A DNA stretch of 5,255 bases from Planctomycetota bacterium. GTDB lineage: Bacteria > Planctomycetota > UBA11346. Both the position numbers and the translations under genes were made by a program. Shown here piece by piece: positions 1 to 5,255 of the stretch. Position 1 is the stretch's first letter. Every line of letters begins with the position of its first letter. Location: assembly GCA_007131555.1 (NCBI GenBank), contig SLQH01000015.1, positions 1 to 5,255 on the forward strand, written 5' to 3'. Under the pieces are notes generated by a model. The model worked only from the letters and a program-made list of their open reading frames with translations, was not told the DNA's origin and did not search any database.

Positions 1-1
1 T

Positions 2-241
2 CTGGTCTATGACCTGCGCCCGGCAGCGCCGAGCCTGGGAGCCTGGGAGCGGGAATCCATCCGCGAACTCTTCGCCGCCCTGGTTGATCATGGGCGCATC
101 ACCCTGCATCTCCATCAGGTCTGTGGTGACAATTCGCATCATATCGTCGAGGCCGCCTTCAAGGCCCTGGCCAGGGCCTTGCGACAGGCCATTGCCGTTA
201 CCGGGTCCGGGATTCCCAGCACCAAGGGCAGCCTGGTCTGA
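2..241 (+). CDS. hisB: Imidazoleglycerol-phosphate dehydratase, C-terminal part (5' end outside window)
   Basis: HisB (EC 4.2.1.19) dehydrates imidazole glycerol phosphate to imidazole acetol phosphate in cytoplasmic histidine biosynthesis. Only the last 79 codons are present, about 40% of the usual ~195-residue monofunctional enzyme; the reading frame is open to the window edge. Diagnostic motifs are visible: HLHQVCGDNSHHIVEAAFKA (fragment residues 36-55), containing the second HHxxE metal-binding motif of the family, then ALARALRQA, and the near-terminal IPSTKGSL signature (residues 71-78) just before the TGA. Nothing can be said about the N-terminal half, including whether a histidinol-phosphatase domain is fused to it. 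The next gene is not a his gene, so either this is the end of a his operon or hisB has been separated from the rest. The assignment is firm. Confidence 0.95.
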   Translation: MVYDLRPAAPSLGAWERESIRELFAALVDHGRITLHLHQVCGDNSHHIVEAAFKALARALRQAIAVTGSGIPSTKGSLV

Positions 242-273
242 GCCTGACCCAGTGTCCATTGAACTCAACTCAC

Positions 274-278
274 AAGGA
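274..278 (+). promoter_or_regulatory. Ribosome binding site for the class II aldolase gene
   Basis: AAGGA lies six bases upstream of the ATG at 285. It decides the start: the same frame stays open far upstream, but that part overlaps hisB and has no family similarity. Confidence 0.7.
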
Positions 279-284
279 TGCTCC

Positions 285-1043
285 ATGACCGACCTGCTTG
301 ATCAACTCGTTGCCATGTCCCGGGCCGTCGGCGATCCCCAGCTTGATGCCGCCATCCTTGGTGAAGGCAATACCTCGGCTCTGGAGGAGGACGGCAGCTT
401 CTGGATCAAGGCCTCGGGCACCAGCTTGGGGACCATGACCCGGGCTCAGTTCGTCCATCTCCAGCGCGAGCAGGTGCTTGGCCTGTTGGACGAGGAGGGG
501 GTCGATGAGGCCCGTCTCAACGCCGTCTATCAGGCGGCCAAATGCGATCCCGGCCAGAGTGCCCGGCCATCGGTGGAAACGGTCTTCCATGCCCTGCTGC
601 TGGGCTATCCGGGGGTTCGCTTCATCGCCCATACCCATCCCACGGCAGTCAATGCCCTGACCTGCAGCCTGGGCTGGCCGCAGGTCCTGGAAGGGCGCCT
701 GTGTCCTGATGAGTGCGTGGTGTTGGGACCGGATTCGGTGTTCATCCCTTACATCGACCCCGGCGTGATCCTGGCCCGGGCCATTCGCGATGGGGTTGAT
801 GCCTATGCCCGGCGTCATGGTGCTGCGCCCAAGGTCATCTACATGCAGAATCACGGTCTGGTGGCCCTCGGCCGCAGCGACCGCGAATGCGTCAACATCA
901 CCCACATGGCCATCAAGGCGGCCCGCCTGCGCCTGGGGGCCCTGGCCGCCGGCGGCCTCAAGCCCCTGTCAGAGACCGTCATCAGCGGCCTGCTGGGGCG
1001 GCCCGACGAACAATACCGGCAACGCCTGCTCGACGGACGTTGA
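285..1043 (+). CDS. Class II aldolase/adducin family protein (sugar-phosphate aldolase-like)
   Basis: A 252-residue cytoplasmic protein of the class II (zinc-dependent) aldolase/adducin fold, the family of L-fuculose-phosphate, L-rhamnulose-phosphate and ribulose-phosphate epimerase/aldolase enzymes. Visible signatures are GEGNTS (residues 26-31) and KASGTSL (42-48), the usual phosphate-binding region; SVET with Glu98, matching the catalytic glutamate; AHTHP with His116 and His118; and MQNHGL with His190. The three histidines are the expected zinc ligands, so the protein looks catalytically competent. Length is slightly above the ~215 residues of fuculose aldolase. The substrate cannot be read from the sequence. 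ATG 285 is chosen because it follows an AAGGA site and begins the family-like sequence. The gene lies 43 bases after hisB and 21 bases before a SuhB-type phosphatase, which suggests cotranscription and possibly a shared sugar- or polyol-phosphate role (inference). Confidence 0.88.
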   Translation: MTDLLDQLVAMSRAVGDPQLDAAILGEGNTSALEEDGSFWIKASGTSLGTMTRAQFVHLQREQVLGLLDEEGVDEARLNAVYQAAKCDPGQSARPSVETVFHALLLGYPGVRFIAHTHPTAVNALTCSLGWPQVLEGRLCPDECVVLGPDSVFIPYIDPGVILARAIRDGVDAYARRHGAAPKVIYMQNHGLVALGRSDRECVNITHMAIKAARLRLGALAAGGLKPLSETVISGLLGRPDEQYRQRLLDGR

Positions 1044-1050
1044 GAGCCGT

Positions 1051-1056
1051 AGGAGG
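1051..1056 (+). promoter_or_regulatory. Ribosome binding site for the inositol monophosphatase gene
   Basis: A perfect AGGAGG, eight bases upstream of the ATG at 1065, lies in the 21-base gap after the aldolase stop. It supports this start and suggests efficient translation. Confidence 0.85.
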
Positions 1057-1064
1057 ACGCCACG

Positions 1065-1907
1065 ATGCGTAGCCTGCTCAAGGAACTGGTGCGGATGGGC
1101 GGCAAGATCGCCCTTGAGCACTACCGCCCCACCGGTGGCTTGCAGGCCGATGCCAAAGGCCGCAATGACTATGTCAGCCACGTCGACCGCCGCATTGAAG
1201 AGGCCCTCACCAGCCGCATCCGCGCCAACTATCCCGATCATCTGGTCCTCGGCGAGGAGACCCACGAGGCCTGGCCCCGACCGATCCTGGGCCCGACCTG
1301 GATCATCGACCCCCTTGACGGCACCACCAACTATCTGCATGGCCTGCCGGCCTGGTCGATCTCGGTGGCCTTCTGTGAAGACTATGGCGAGCCGCGCATG
1401 GGGGCGGTGTTCGATCCGCTGCGCCAGGAGCTGTTCCTGGCCGAGCGCCACGCCGGGGTGACCCTCAACGATCAACGGGTCTATAGCTCGGCCTGCTGTG
1501 ATCTGGCCCAGGCGGTCATCGCCCAGGCCATGCCCTTCAAGAACATGGCCGCCTTGAGCGACGTGGCGGCGGCCGTGGCCGGGCTTCAGGCCCGCTGCAA
1601 CGACAGTCGCCGCTTTGGCTCGGCGGCCCTTGACCTGGCCTATGTCGCCGCCGGGCGCCTGGATGCCTACTGGGAACTGGGCATCCATCCCTGGGACATC
1701 GCCGCCGGAGCCCTTATGGTCCGCTGTGCCGGGGGTCGGACCAGTGATCTGGCCGGCGCAGCCGATGATCTCAGCCACCAGCGCAGCATCATCGCCGCCG
1801 CCAGCGACGGCCTCCATGCCGCCATGGTCACCCAGCTGGCCTCGTTGCAGCCCTGGTTGCAACGTCCTCCCTACACCGGATTGGATCGTGACCAGGCAGC
1901 GGATTGA
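1065..1907 (+). CDS. suhB: Inositol monophosphatase family protein (SuhB-type)
   Basis: A 280-residue Mg-dependent, Li-sensitive-type phosphatase of the inositol monophosphatase family (EC 3.1.3.25 or a related sugar-phosphate phosphatase). All family metal-site motifs are present: GEET with Glu64/Glu65, the signature WIIDPLDGTTNYLHGLP (residues 79-95) with Asp82, Asp85, Gly86 and Thr87, and HPWDIAAG (208-215) with the late Asp211. The RRFGSAALDLAYVAAGRLDA stretch (182-201) also matches bacterial SuhB. Length is close to the usual 260-275, with a short extra C-terminal tail (about residues 264-280). The DPLDGTTN form resembles SuhB more than HisN histidinol phosphatases, despite hisB lying nearby. 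In E. coli, SuhB also acts in rRNA antitermination; whether this protein does is unknown. It is followed by a 90-base gap and probably ends the first transcription unit, although I see no clear terminator. Confidence 0.9.
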   Translation: MRSLLKELVRMGGKIALEHYRPTGGLQADAKGRNDYVSHVDRRIEEALTSRIRANYPDHLVLGEETHEAWPRPILGPTWIIDPLDGTTNYLHGLPAWSISVAFCEDYGEPRMGAVFDPLRQELFLAERHAGVTLNDQRVYSSACCDLAQAVIAQAMPFKNMAALSDVAAAVAGLQARCNDSRRFGSAALDLAYVAAGRLDAYWELGIHPWDIAAGALMVRCAGGRTSDLAGAADDLSHQRSIIAAASDGLHAAMVTQLASLQPWLQRPPYTGLDRDQAAD

Positions 1908-1997
1908 CCCACACAGGCACCGTAGCACCCCATCATCGTCGTTCATACCCGCCGATCCAGCCCGCGACCGGCAGCCCAGTTCACAGCGGGGTCCAAG
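1908..1997. other. Intergenic gap separating the metabolic genes from the membrane cassette
   Basis: This 90-base gap is the longest noncoding stretch in the window. I found no convincing hairpin plus T-run terminator and no good sigma-70 promoter: a TTGACC at 1904-1909 overlaps the suhB stop and has no matching -10 box at normal spacing. No start codon in the frame of the following gene occurs in the part I checked (about 1962-1997). It may still hold the cassette's promoter. Confidence 0.4.
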
Positions 1998-2747
1998 ATG
2001 ACTGATCAGATCGGCTCAGAGGCGTGGCGGGGGCAGTCACCGTGGTGGCCGCTGGTCGATGACCCGGTGCCTGGGGCGCGGTGGCTGTTGTGGTCCTGGC
2101 TGATTCCGGTCCTGGTCCTGTTGTGCCACCTGATTCCCGCCGCTGCCCTACGGGTACCGGAATCCTGGTGGCCGTGGTGGCAGGATCTCCTGCACCACAT
2201 CGCCCGCCTCCACCTGCATCATGACCCGACCCATCCCCAGTGGTGGCCGGGGCAATTGTGGACCTATGCCATCATCCATCGTGAGATCCCCGGTCTGCTG
2301 CTGCATCTGGCGGCCTGGTGGCTGCTGGCTCCGCCCCTGGAACGCGGTCTGGGCCCCCTGGCCCTTGCCCTGTGGCTGGCATTGATCGTGCCCCTGGGTG
2401 TGAGCCTGCATCTGGTCGCCGTCCAACCGGTGCCGGCTCTCGGCTTGGCCCCGACCACCATCGCCCTGTGGGGCGGCCTGGGTGCTCTGCACGCCGTTAC
2501 GCGTCGCCGTTTCCTGGTGGTGACAGCGGTCCTGATCAGTGCCGAGGCCGTGCGCCTGGGCTGGCTGGTCTCTGTGCTACCATCACCTCCTGGGATGCCC
2601 CAGGTCGGTTCCGGCTTTTTTGTGCTCCACATACCAGCCACCGCCCTCATGCTCCTGGGCGGCTATGTCATTGCCCAGACCCTGAGCCAGTGGCTGCCCC
2701 GGCGCCCACACGGCGACAGTACGCAAGCCCTGCCCGGGCCCAGGTAG
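1998..2747 (+). CDS. Rhomboid-like membrane protein, probably a catalytically inactive pseudoprotease
   Basis: A 249-residue, Trp-rich integral membrane protein with about six hydrophobic helices (near 30-50, 98-117, 119-141, 147-167, 171-192, 206-229), the rhomboid core layout. Compared from memory with E. coli GlpG, residues 92-119 align without gaps to its TM2 block, ending in LERGLG against GlpG VEKRLG, and residues 149-159 (GLAPTTIALWG) align to the GLSGVVYALMG active-site loop/TM4. The nucleophile position (GlpG Ser201) is Ala151 and the following Gly is Pro152. GlpG His150 and Asn154 correspond to Gly99 and His103. Only the TM6 histidine (His254) is kept, as His211 in LHIPATAL. Serine proteolysis is therefore unlikely; chaperone-like or scaffold roles are known for other rhomboid pseudoproteases (iRhoms, derlins). 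The segment before TM2 is rich in His and Trp. The start has only a weak purine-rich SD (around 1986-1991). The gene lies 32 bases before the 701-residue membrane protein. Confidence 0.72.
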   Translation: MTDQIGSEAWRGQSPWWPLVDDPVPGARWLLWSWLIPVLVLLCHLIPAAALRVPESWWPWWQDLLHHIARLHLHHDPTHPQWWPGQLWTYAIIHREIPGLLLHLAAWWLLAPPLERGLGPLALALWLALIVPLGVSLHLVAVQPVPALGLAPTTIALWGGLGALHAVTRRRFLVVTAVLISAEAVRLGWLVSVLPSPPGMPQVGSGFFVLHIPATALMLLGGYVIAQTLSQWLPRRPHGDSTQALPGPR

Positions 2748-2768
2748 GGTCTCGGCTCGGCGCATCAC

Positions 2769-2774
2769 AGGAGG
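2769..2774 (+). promoter_or_regulatory. Ribosome binding site for the 701-residue membrane protein
   Basis: AGGAGG lies five bases before the ATG at 2780. It decides the start: the frame is open back to 2318, but that stretch runs inside the rhomboid-like gene in another frame and does not look like real protein. Confidence 0.82.
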
Positions 2775-2779
2775 CCGTC

Positions 2780-4885
2780 ATGATACGCAGGACCTGGGAA
2801 CTGCTCAGCAGTCGTTGGACCTTGGTGGCCGTCCTCCTGGTGGCCAGCATGCTGTGGATCACCACCTACGATCATCTCTACGCCGATCCCCATAGCCGAT
2901 CCCAGACCGCCCTGCAGCTCTTGCTGGATCGTCATCCCGAAGCGCGCCAGGTCCTGGCCCCGTATCTTGATGATGCCCGTCACCAGCGGGCCTTGCGTAT
3001 TGCTGCCTTCTCGACCCTTGATGAGGACAATCACTACAGCCTGTTGGCCGACATGGCTGAGGAGGCTCGCGCCACCCAACGGATGCCCTATCAGGCCCGC
3101 CTTGCCAGCTTGATCGCAGACCGGGATCTGGGGCATGATGCCCAGCAGCGCCAGGCCTTTCTGATGTCGCATGCCACCACCGCCCAGGCCCTGTTTGAAA
3201 CCGGACAGGGCAGCGCCGTCCAGGACTGGATGCTGCTGCTGGAACAGGCCGCAGCAGATGACCGGATCTGGCCCATCGTGATGGATGACCCTATCGCCCT
3301 GATCCTGTGGAAACAGGATCTGCCCTTGGAATTGCTGCGGTTCTATCATCACCATCGGGATTGGCTGCAAGAGGCCCTACTTGATATCGACCCCCACGGC
3401 GATCCCGACCAGGACACGGTATCCGTCTACGCAAGCCTGATCCGTGCTGCACAGCGCTGGCCGCACCTGGCCCAGCGACTGGTTCAGGAGGATGACATGG
3501 GCGGCCTGGGTCTGGCCCTGCTGGCCGAGCATGGCACCCTGATAGAGGCCTGTGTCGAGAGCCACCACCTTGATCCCTCGGAAGTCACCGCGGTGATCTA
3601 CGCCAATCCGGACCGATTCGGCCAACCGCTGACAGATGCCCAGGCCGTGCGTCGTAAGGCCGTCTATCTGGCCGGTCTCTATCGTGACAAGACCGCCGTC
3701 TGGTACGCGGCCATGTCCATGCCGCTGGCCCTGCGCCTGGAACGCGATGCCCCGCACCTCGCCGACCAGGTGTTGACCGCCTTTGGGGCCGATGACATCA
3801 CCGTATTGCTCTATGCCTATGCCGGCCAGGGCGACGACATGCATCCCCAGGCCAGACGGATCATCACCCGTCTGGCCGAGTCCCTGTTGCACTGGGGTGA
3901 TGCAACCATCTGGATCCTGGCCCACTACCTGCATATGGAGGACAGCCGTCGGCAGATCGTTGACGCGCTGCTGCATCCGGATATCGGCTTGCGGCTCATG
4001 CCGTTCCTGATTTCCCGGACCAGTTCCGATAGCCAGACGCCCGATGCCGGCCTCGACCGACTGCACAGCGATCCCCGGTGGGCCCGGCGCTACTTCACCG
4101 AACACGGTGATCCGATCGACCAAGCATGGTGGGAGAACCTGCCGGGCGGAGCCCTGGTCGGCGTCCTGCGGCGCTGGAGTCAAGGCCTGCCCAATGAATG
4201 GAGCGAACTGGGCTGGGCCGCCATGGATGTCGGACTGGTAGCCTTGACAGTGGCATCCCTGGGCAAGGCCGCCCCGGCCACTGCCGCCCTGACCAGCGCC
4301 ACCGGGGCGCGAGCGGCCGGCACCACCGGGCGGGTGGCAGCCCATGCCGCCTTCAAGACCGCAGTCCGTTCCTCGTCGCGGGTTGCTGCTCGCACAGTGG
4401 GCGTAGCCTATCGTCTGGGTAGCGCCGGGCGCCTGGCCCGGCTGGGCCGCAACCTCGCCCTGATCGGTCGGCTCGCGGCCAAGCCGATTGTCGGGGCCTA
4501 TCGCTTCTGTCGGGCTGCAGCCACCATGGCCGTTCACGGGGTGACCAAAACCATCCATGCCTGGCGAGGACTGTCGGCATCGGCGCGTCTGTGGGTCTTG
4601 CGCGGATTCCTGGCTGCCGGTCTGGTCACCACCATCGTAGCCCGCACCGCCCCCAATCTCGATCGCATAGCGCGCGGGCTTGGCGAGCTGGCTGGCAACA
4701 TGGTCCGTGGTACCGTGCGCATGGCCAGCGAGCTGTTGCAAGGGGCCATCGAAGGCCTGACCGGAGAGCCCCTGCACGGAGTCCTCAGAGATCTCGGCCG
4801 CTGGTTGCCGCCCCTGCTCATGGTGATGCTAGTGGTCTTCTGGATGCGCCGTCGTCGCCCCCGGTACCAACCGGTGGTGGTGTGA
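2780..4885 (+). CDS. Uncharacterised membrane-anchored helical protein (701 residues)
   Basis: I do not recognise this family. The N-terminus (MIRRTWELLSSR, then a hydrophobic helix at about 13-30) looks like an uncleaved signal anchor with its basic end in the cytoplasm. Residues about 36-470 are soluble in character, rich in Leu, Ala, Gln, Asp and His, with a pattern of short amphipathic helices that suggests an all-alpha solenoid, though I see no clear TPR or HEAT consensus. A second hydrophobic segment is at about 478-495. An Ala/Arg/Gly-rich basic region (about 496-600) follows, then a hydrophobic helix at about 605-621, an amphipathic stretch, and a C-terminal helix (about 675-688) capped by MRRRRPR. 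The positive-inside rule gives four crossings, with the large N-terminal domain and a short loop outside and the basic region and tail inside (inference). The gene sits 32 bases after the rhomboid-like gene and 27 before the P-loop gene, so the three are probably cotranscribed. I see no enzymatic motif. Confidence 0.85.
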   Translation: MIRRTWELLSSRWTLVAVLLVASMLWITTYDHLYADPHSRSQTALQLLLDRHPEARQVLAPYLDDARHQRALRIAAFSTLDEDNHYSLLADMAEEARATQRMPYQARLASLIADRDLGHDAQQRQAFLMSHATTAQALFETGQGSAVQDWMLLLEQAAADDRIWPIVMDDPIALILWKQDLPLELLRFYHHHRDWLQEALLDIDPHGDPDQDTVSVYASLIRAAQRWPHLAQRLVQEDDMGGLGLALLAEHGTLIEACVESHHLDPSEVTAVIYANPDRFGQPLTDAQAVRRKAVYLAGLYRDKTAVWYAAMSMPLALRLERDAPHLADQVLTAFGADDITVLLYAYAGQGDDMHPQARRIITRLAESLLHWGDATIWILAHYLHMEDSRRQIVDALLHPDIGLRLMPFLISRTSSDSQTPDAGLDRLHSDPRWARRYFTEHGDPIDQAWWENLPGGALVGVLRRWSQGLPNEWSELGWAAMDVGLVALTVASLGKAAPATAALTSATGARAAGTTGRVAAHAAFKTAVRSSSRVAARTVGVAYRLGSAGRLARLGRNLALIGRLAAKPIVGAYRFCRAAATMAVHGVTKTIHAWRGLSASARLWVLRGFLAAGLVTTIVARTAPNLDRIARGLGELAGNMVRGTVRMASELLQGAIEGLTGEPLHGVLRDLGRWLPPLLMVMLVVFWMRRRRPRYQPVVV
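4265..4579 (+). other. Ala/Arg/Gly-rich basic segment within the 701-residue protein
   Basis: This encodes residues about 496-600, of biased composition: Ala, Gly, Arg, Thr and Ser dominate, with regularly spaced basic residues (for example VAYRLGSAGRLARLGRNLAL, 542-561). It has few acidic residues and lies between two predicted membrane helices. It could be an amphipathic, membrane-surface or anionic-polymer-binding linker on the cytoplasmic side. Composition is all that supports this. Confidence 0.5.
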
Positions 4886-4902
4886 TCAACAGCCAGCACA
4901 TG

Positions 4903-4907
4903 AGGAG
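4903..4907 (+). promoter_or_regulatory. Ribosome binding site for the P-loop NTPase gene
   Basis: AGGAG lies five bases before the ATG at 4913. A TTG directly upstream (4910) is in frame but only two bases from the site, so the ATG is preferred. Confidence 0.75.
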
Positions 4908-4912
4908 CGTTG

Positions 4913-5140
4913 ATGACTGAACACGCCTCGACACCGACCGATCACATCTTCGTGATCGGCTATACCGGGTCCGGCAAGACCTGCTTCATCAGCGGTCTGC
5001 ATGAATACGGACGGGCCCATCAAGACGGCGGCCTGTCGGTGCTGCATGATGACACCCAGACGGCCGCCTATCTTGAGGACCTGAGCGCCTTCCGCCAACA
5101 AGGGCAATGGCCGCCGCCGACCACCGGTACCGTCTACTAA
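4913..5140 (+). CDS. P-loop NTPase/GTPase, 5' fragment only (gene apparently interrupted)
   Basis: Seventy-five residues are encoded before a TAA. After a polar leader comes a beta strand and a textbook Walker A loop, HIFVIGYTGSGKTCFISGLH (residues 11-30, Lys22 and Thr23 of GSGKT), then a helix, and then QWPPPTTGTVY (65-75), where Thr70/Thr71 sits where TRAFAC-type GTPases carry the switch I Thr. No Walker B or G3 DxxG, no base-specificity motif and no other domain remain, so the product cannot be a complete NTPase. The stop coincides with a drop in G+C and with a TA dinucleotide, followed at once by a putative transposase frame, so I infer disruption by an insertion. The intact protein was probably a membrane-associated GTPase or ATPase working with the two preceding gene products (27-base spacing). 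A resemblance to prokaryotic conflict-system GTPases is only a hypothesis. If the original gene was functional, this copy is likely a pseudogene. Confidence 0.7.
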   Translation: MTEHASTPTDHIFVIGYTGSGKTCFISGLHEYGRAHQDGGLSVLHDDTQTAAYLEDLSAFRQQGQWPPPTTGTVY

Positions 5141-5255
5141 CGGGTCGGAAAGTAATGTAAGGTTCGATGGGCTATTTCGTCTATAAGGACATGAAGATCG
5201 ACGGACGCACCTTATCCTCAACAGAGCAGCATCTGATACGTCGCATTGCCGCACA
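5138..5255 (+). mobile_element. Probable left end of an IS630-family insertion sequence (continues past window)
   Basis: The boundary is placed at the TA in CTACTAACGGG (either 5135-5136 or 5138-5139). To its left is GC-rich P-loop coding sequence (about 61% over 4921-5040). To its right, 5141-5255 is about 50% G+C by my count and starts a new ORF resembling an IS630 transposase N-terminus. IS630/Tc1-mariner elements insert at and duplicate TA. The right end, the partner terminal repeat and the second TA copy are outside the window, so element identity and exact end are inferred. Confidence 0.5.
5167..5255 (+). CDS. Putative IS630-family transposase, N-terminal fragment (3' end outside window)
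   Basis: The frame runs open from ATG 5167 to the window edge, about 29 codons, with an in-frame TAA just upstream (5158-5160). The peptide includes MKIDGRTLSSTEQHLIRRIA, which matches the typical opening of IS630-type transposases (a K-x-DGR-x-L segment followed by a helix with paired arginines, leading into a helix-turn-helix). No catalytic DDE residue or full HTH is visible. Start choice is uncertain: ATG 5167 has TAAGG four bases upstream (5158-5162), while ATG 5191, where family similarity begins, has AAGGA only one base away. G+C is lower than in the neighbouring genes, as expected for acquired DNA. With so few residues, an unrelated small protein cannot be excluded. Confidence 0.5.
   Translation, partial: MGYFVYKDMKIDGRTLSSTEQHLIRRIAA

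Noticed and set aside
31..50. Tandem GAGCCTGG repeat near the left edge
   Set aside because: Only two 8-base copies within hisB coding sequence; no sign of a longer array or function.
9..284. Upstream extension of the aldolase frame
   Set aside because: It overlaps the well-supported hisB end in a different frame; family similarity begins only after ATG 285.
1065..1907. HisN-type histidinol phosphatase instead of SuhB, suggested by the nearby hisB
   Set aside because: The WIIDPLDGTTNYLHGLP signature fits SuhB/inositol monophosphatase better than the DPIDGT-R-F-G form usual in HisN. The exact substrate is still open.
969..1946. 325-codon open frame on the minus strand opposite the SuhB-type gene
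   Set aside because: It lies opposite a gene with all inositol monophosphatase motifs; its Gly/Gln/Asp/Val-rich translation matches nothing and is a codon-bias shadow.
2589..2604. Small inverted repeat CCTGGG-ATGC-CCCAGG as a terminator
   Set aside because: Six-base stem inside the rhomboid-like coding sequence with no T-run; expected by chance in GC-rich DNA.
2318..2779. Upstream extension of the 701-residue gene's frame
   Set aside because: It lies inside the rhomboid-like gene in another frame, translates to Pro/Gly/Arg-rich sequence, and the AGGAGG at 2769 fixes the start at 2780.
3377..4777. 466-codon open frame on the minus strand opposite the 701-residue gene
   Set aside because: Long antisense frames are expected in GC-rich coding DNA. 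The translation is low-complexity Gly/Gln/Pro-rich with no recognisable domain, while the + strand gene has a perfect SD, membrane segments and normal composition.
5141..5178. Tn3-type terminal repeat, suggested by GGGTCGG...TAAG
   Set aside because: Tn3-family ends are about 38 bases, usually starting GGGG and ending TAAG at a set distance; the match here is short and poorly spaced, and the following ORF does not resemble a Tn3 transposase or resolvase.
4886..5254. Minus-strand frame spanning the P-loop fragment and the right edge
   Set aside because: It crosses the composition break and lies opposite a clear Walker A gene; its translation is Arg/Gly-rich and unlike any family.

Overview
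The window is a compact, GC-rich stretch of bacterial DNA (roughly 60-65% G+C by eye) with every supported gene on the + strand and short gaps between genes. Codon use favours GCC, CTG and CGC, and good Shine-Dalgarno sites precede most starts. This fits a GC-rich proteobacterium or a relative, but nothing here fixes the taxon.

Left part (1-1907), housekeeping metabolism. The window opens in the last 79 codons of hisB (imidazoleglycerol-phosphate dehydratase). A class II aldolase/adducin family protein follows (285-1043), then an inositol monophosphatase family phosphatase of the SuhB type (1065-1907). Gaps are 43 and 21 bases, so these probably form one transcription unit. The his genes that often follow hisB are not here.

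Middle and right part (1998-5140), an unfamiliar cassette. After a 90-base gap come three genes. The first is a six-helix membrane protein that aligns closely with the rhomboid protease core but lacks the catalytic serine and the other TM2/TM4 active-site residues, so it is probably a rhomboid pseudoprotease. The second is a 701-residue membrane-anchored, mostly helical protein that I do not recognise. The third is the start of a P-loop NTPase/GTPase. Spacing (32 and 27 bases) and shared orientation suggest one operon and perhaps one membrane-associated complex. Its function is unknown.

Right edge (about 5137-5255). The P-loop gene stops after only 75 residues, just past its Walker A region and a putative switch I Thr. 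At that point G+C falls to about 50%, and a new reading frame begins whose first residues resemble the N-terminus of IS630-family transposases. The break lies at a TA dinucleotide, the target that IS630/Tc1-mariner elements duplicate. The simplest reading is that an IS630-like element has disrupted the P-loop gene, whose remainder would lie beyond the window. This rests on a short partial ORF and is an inference.
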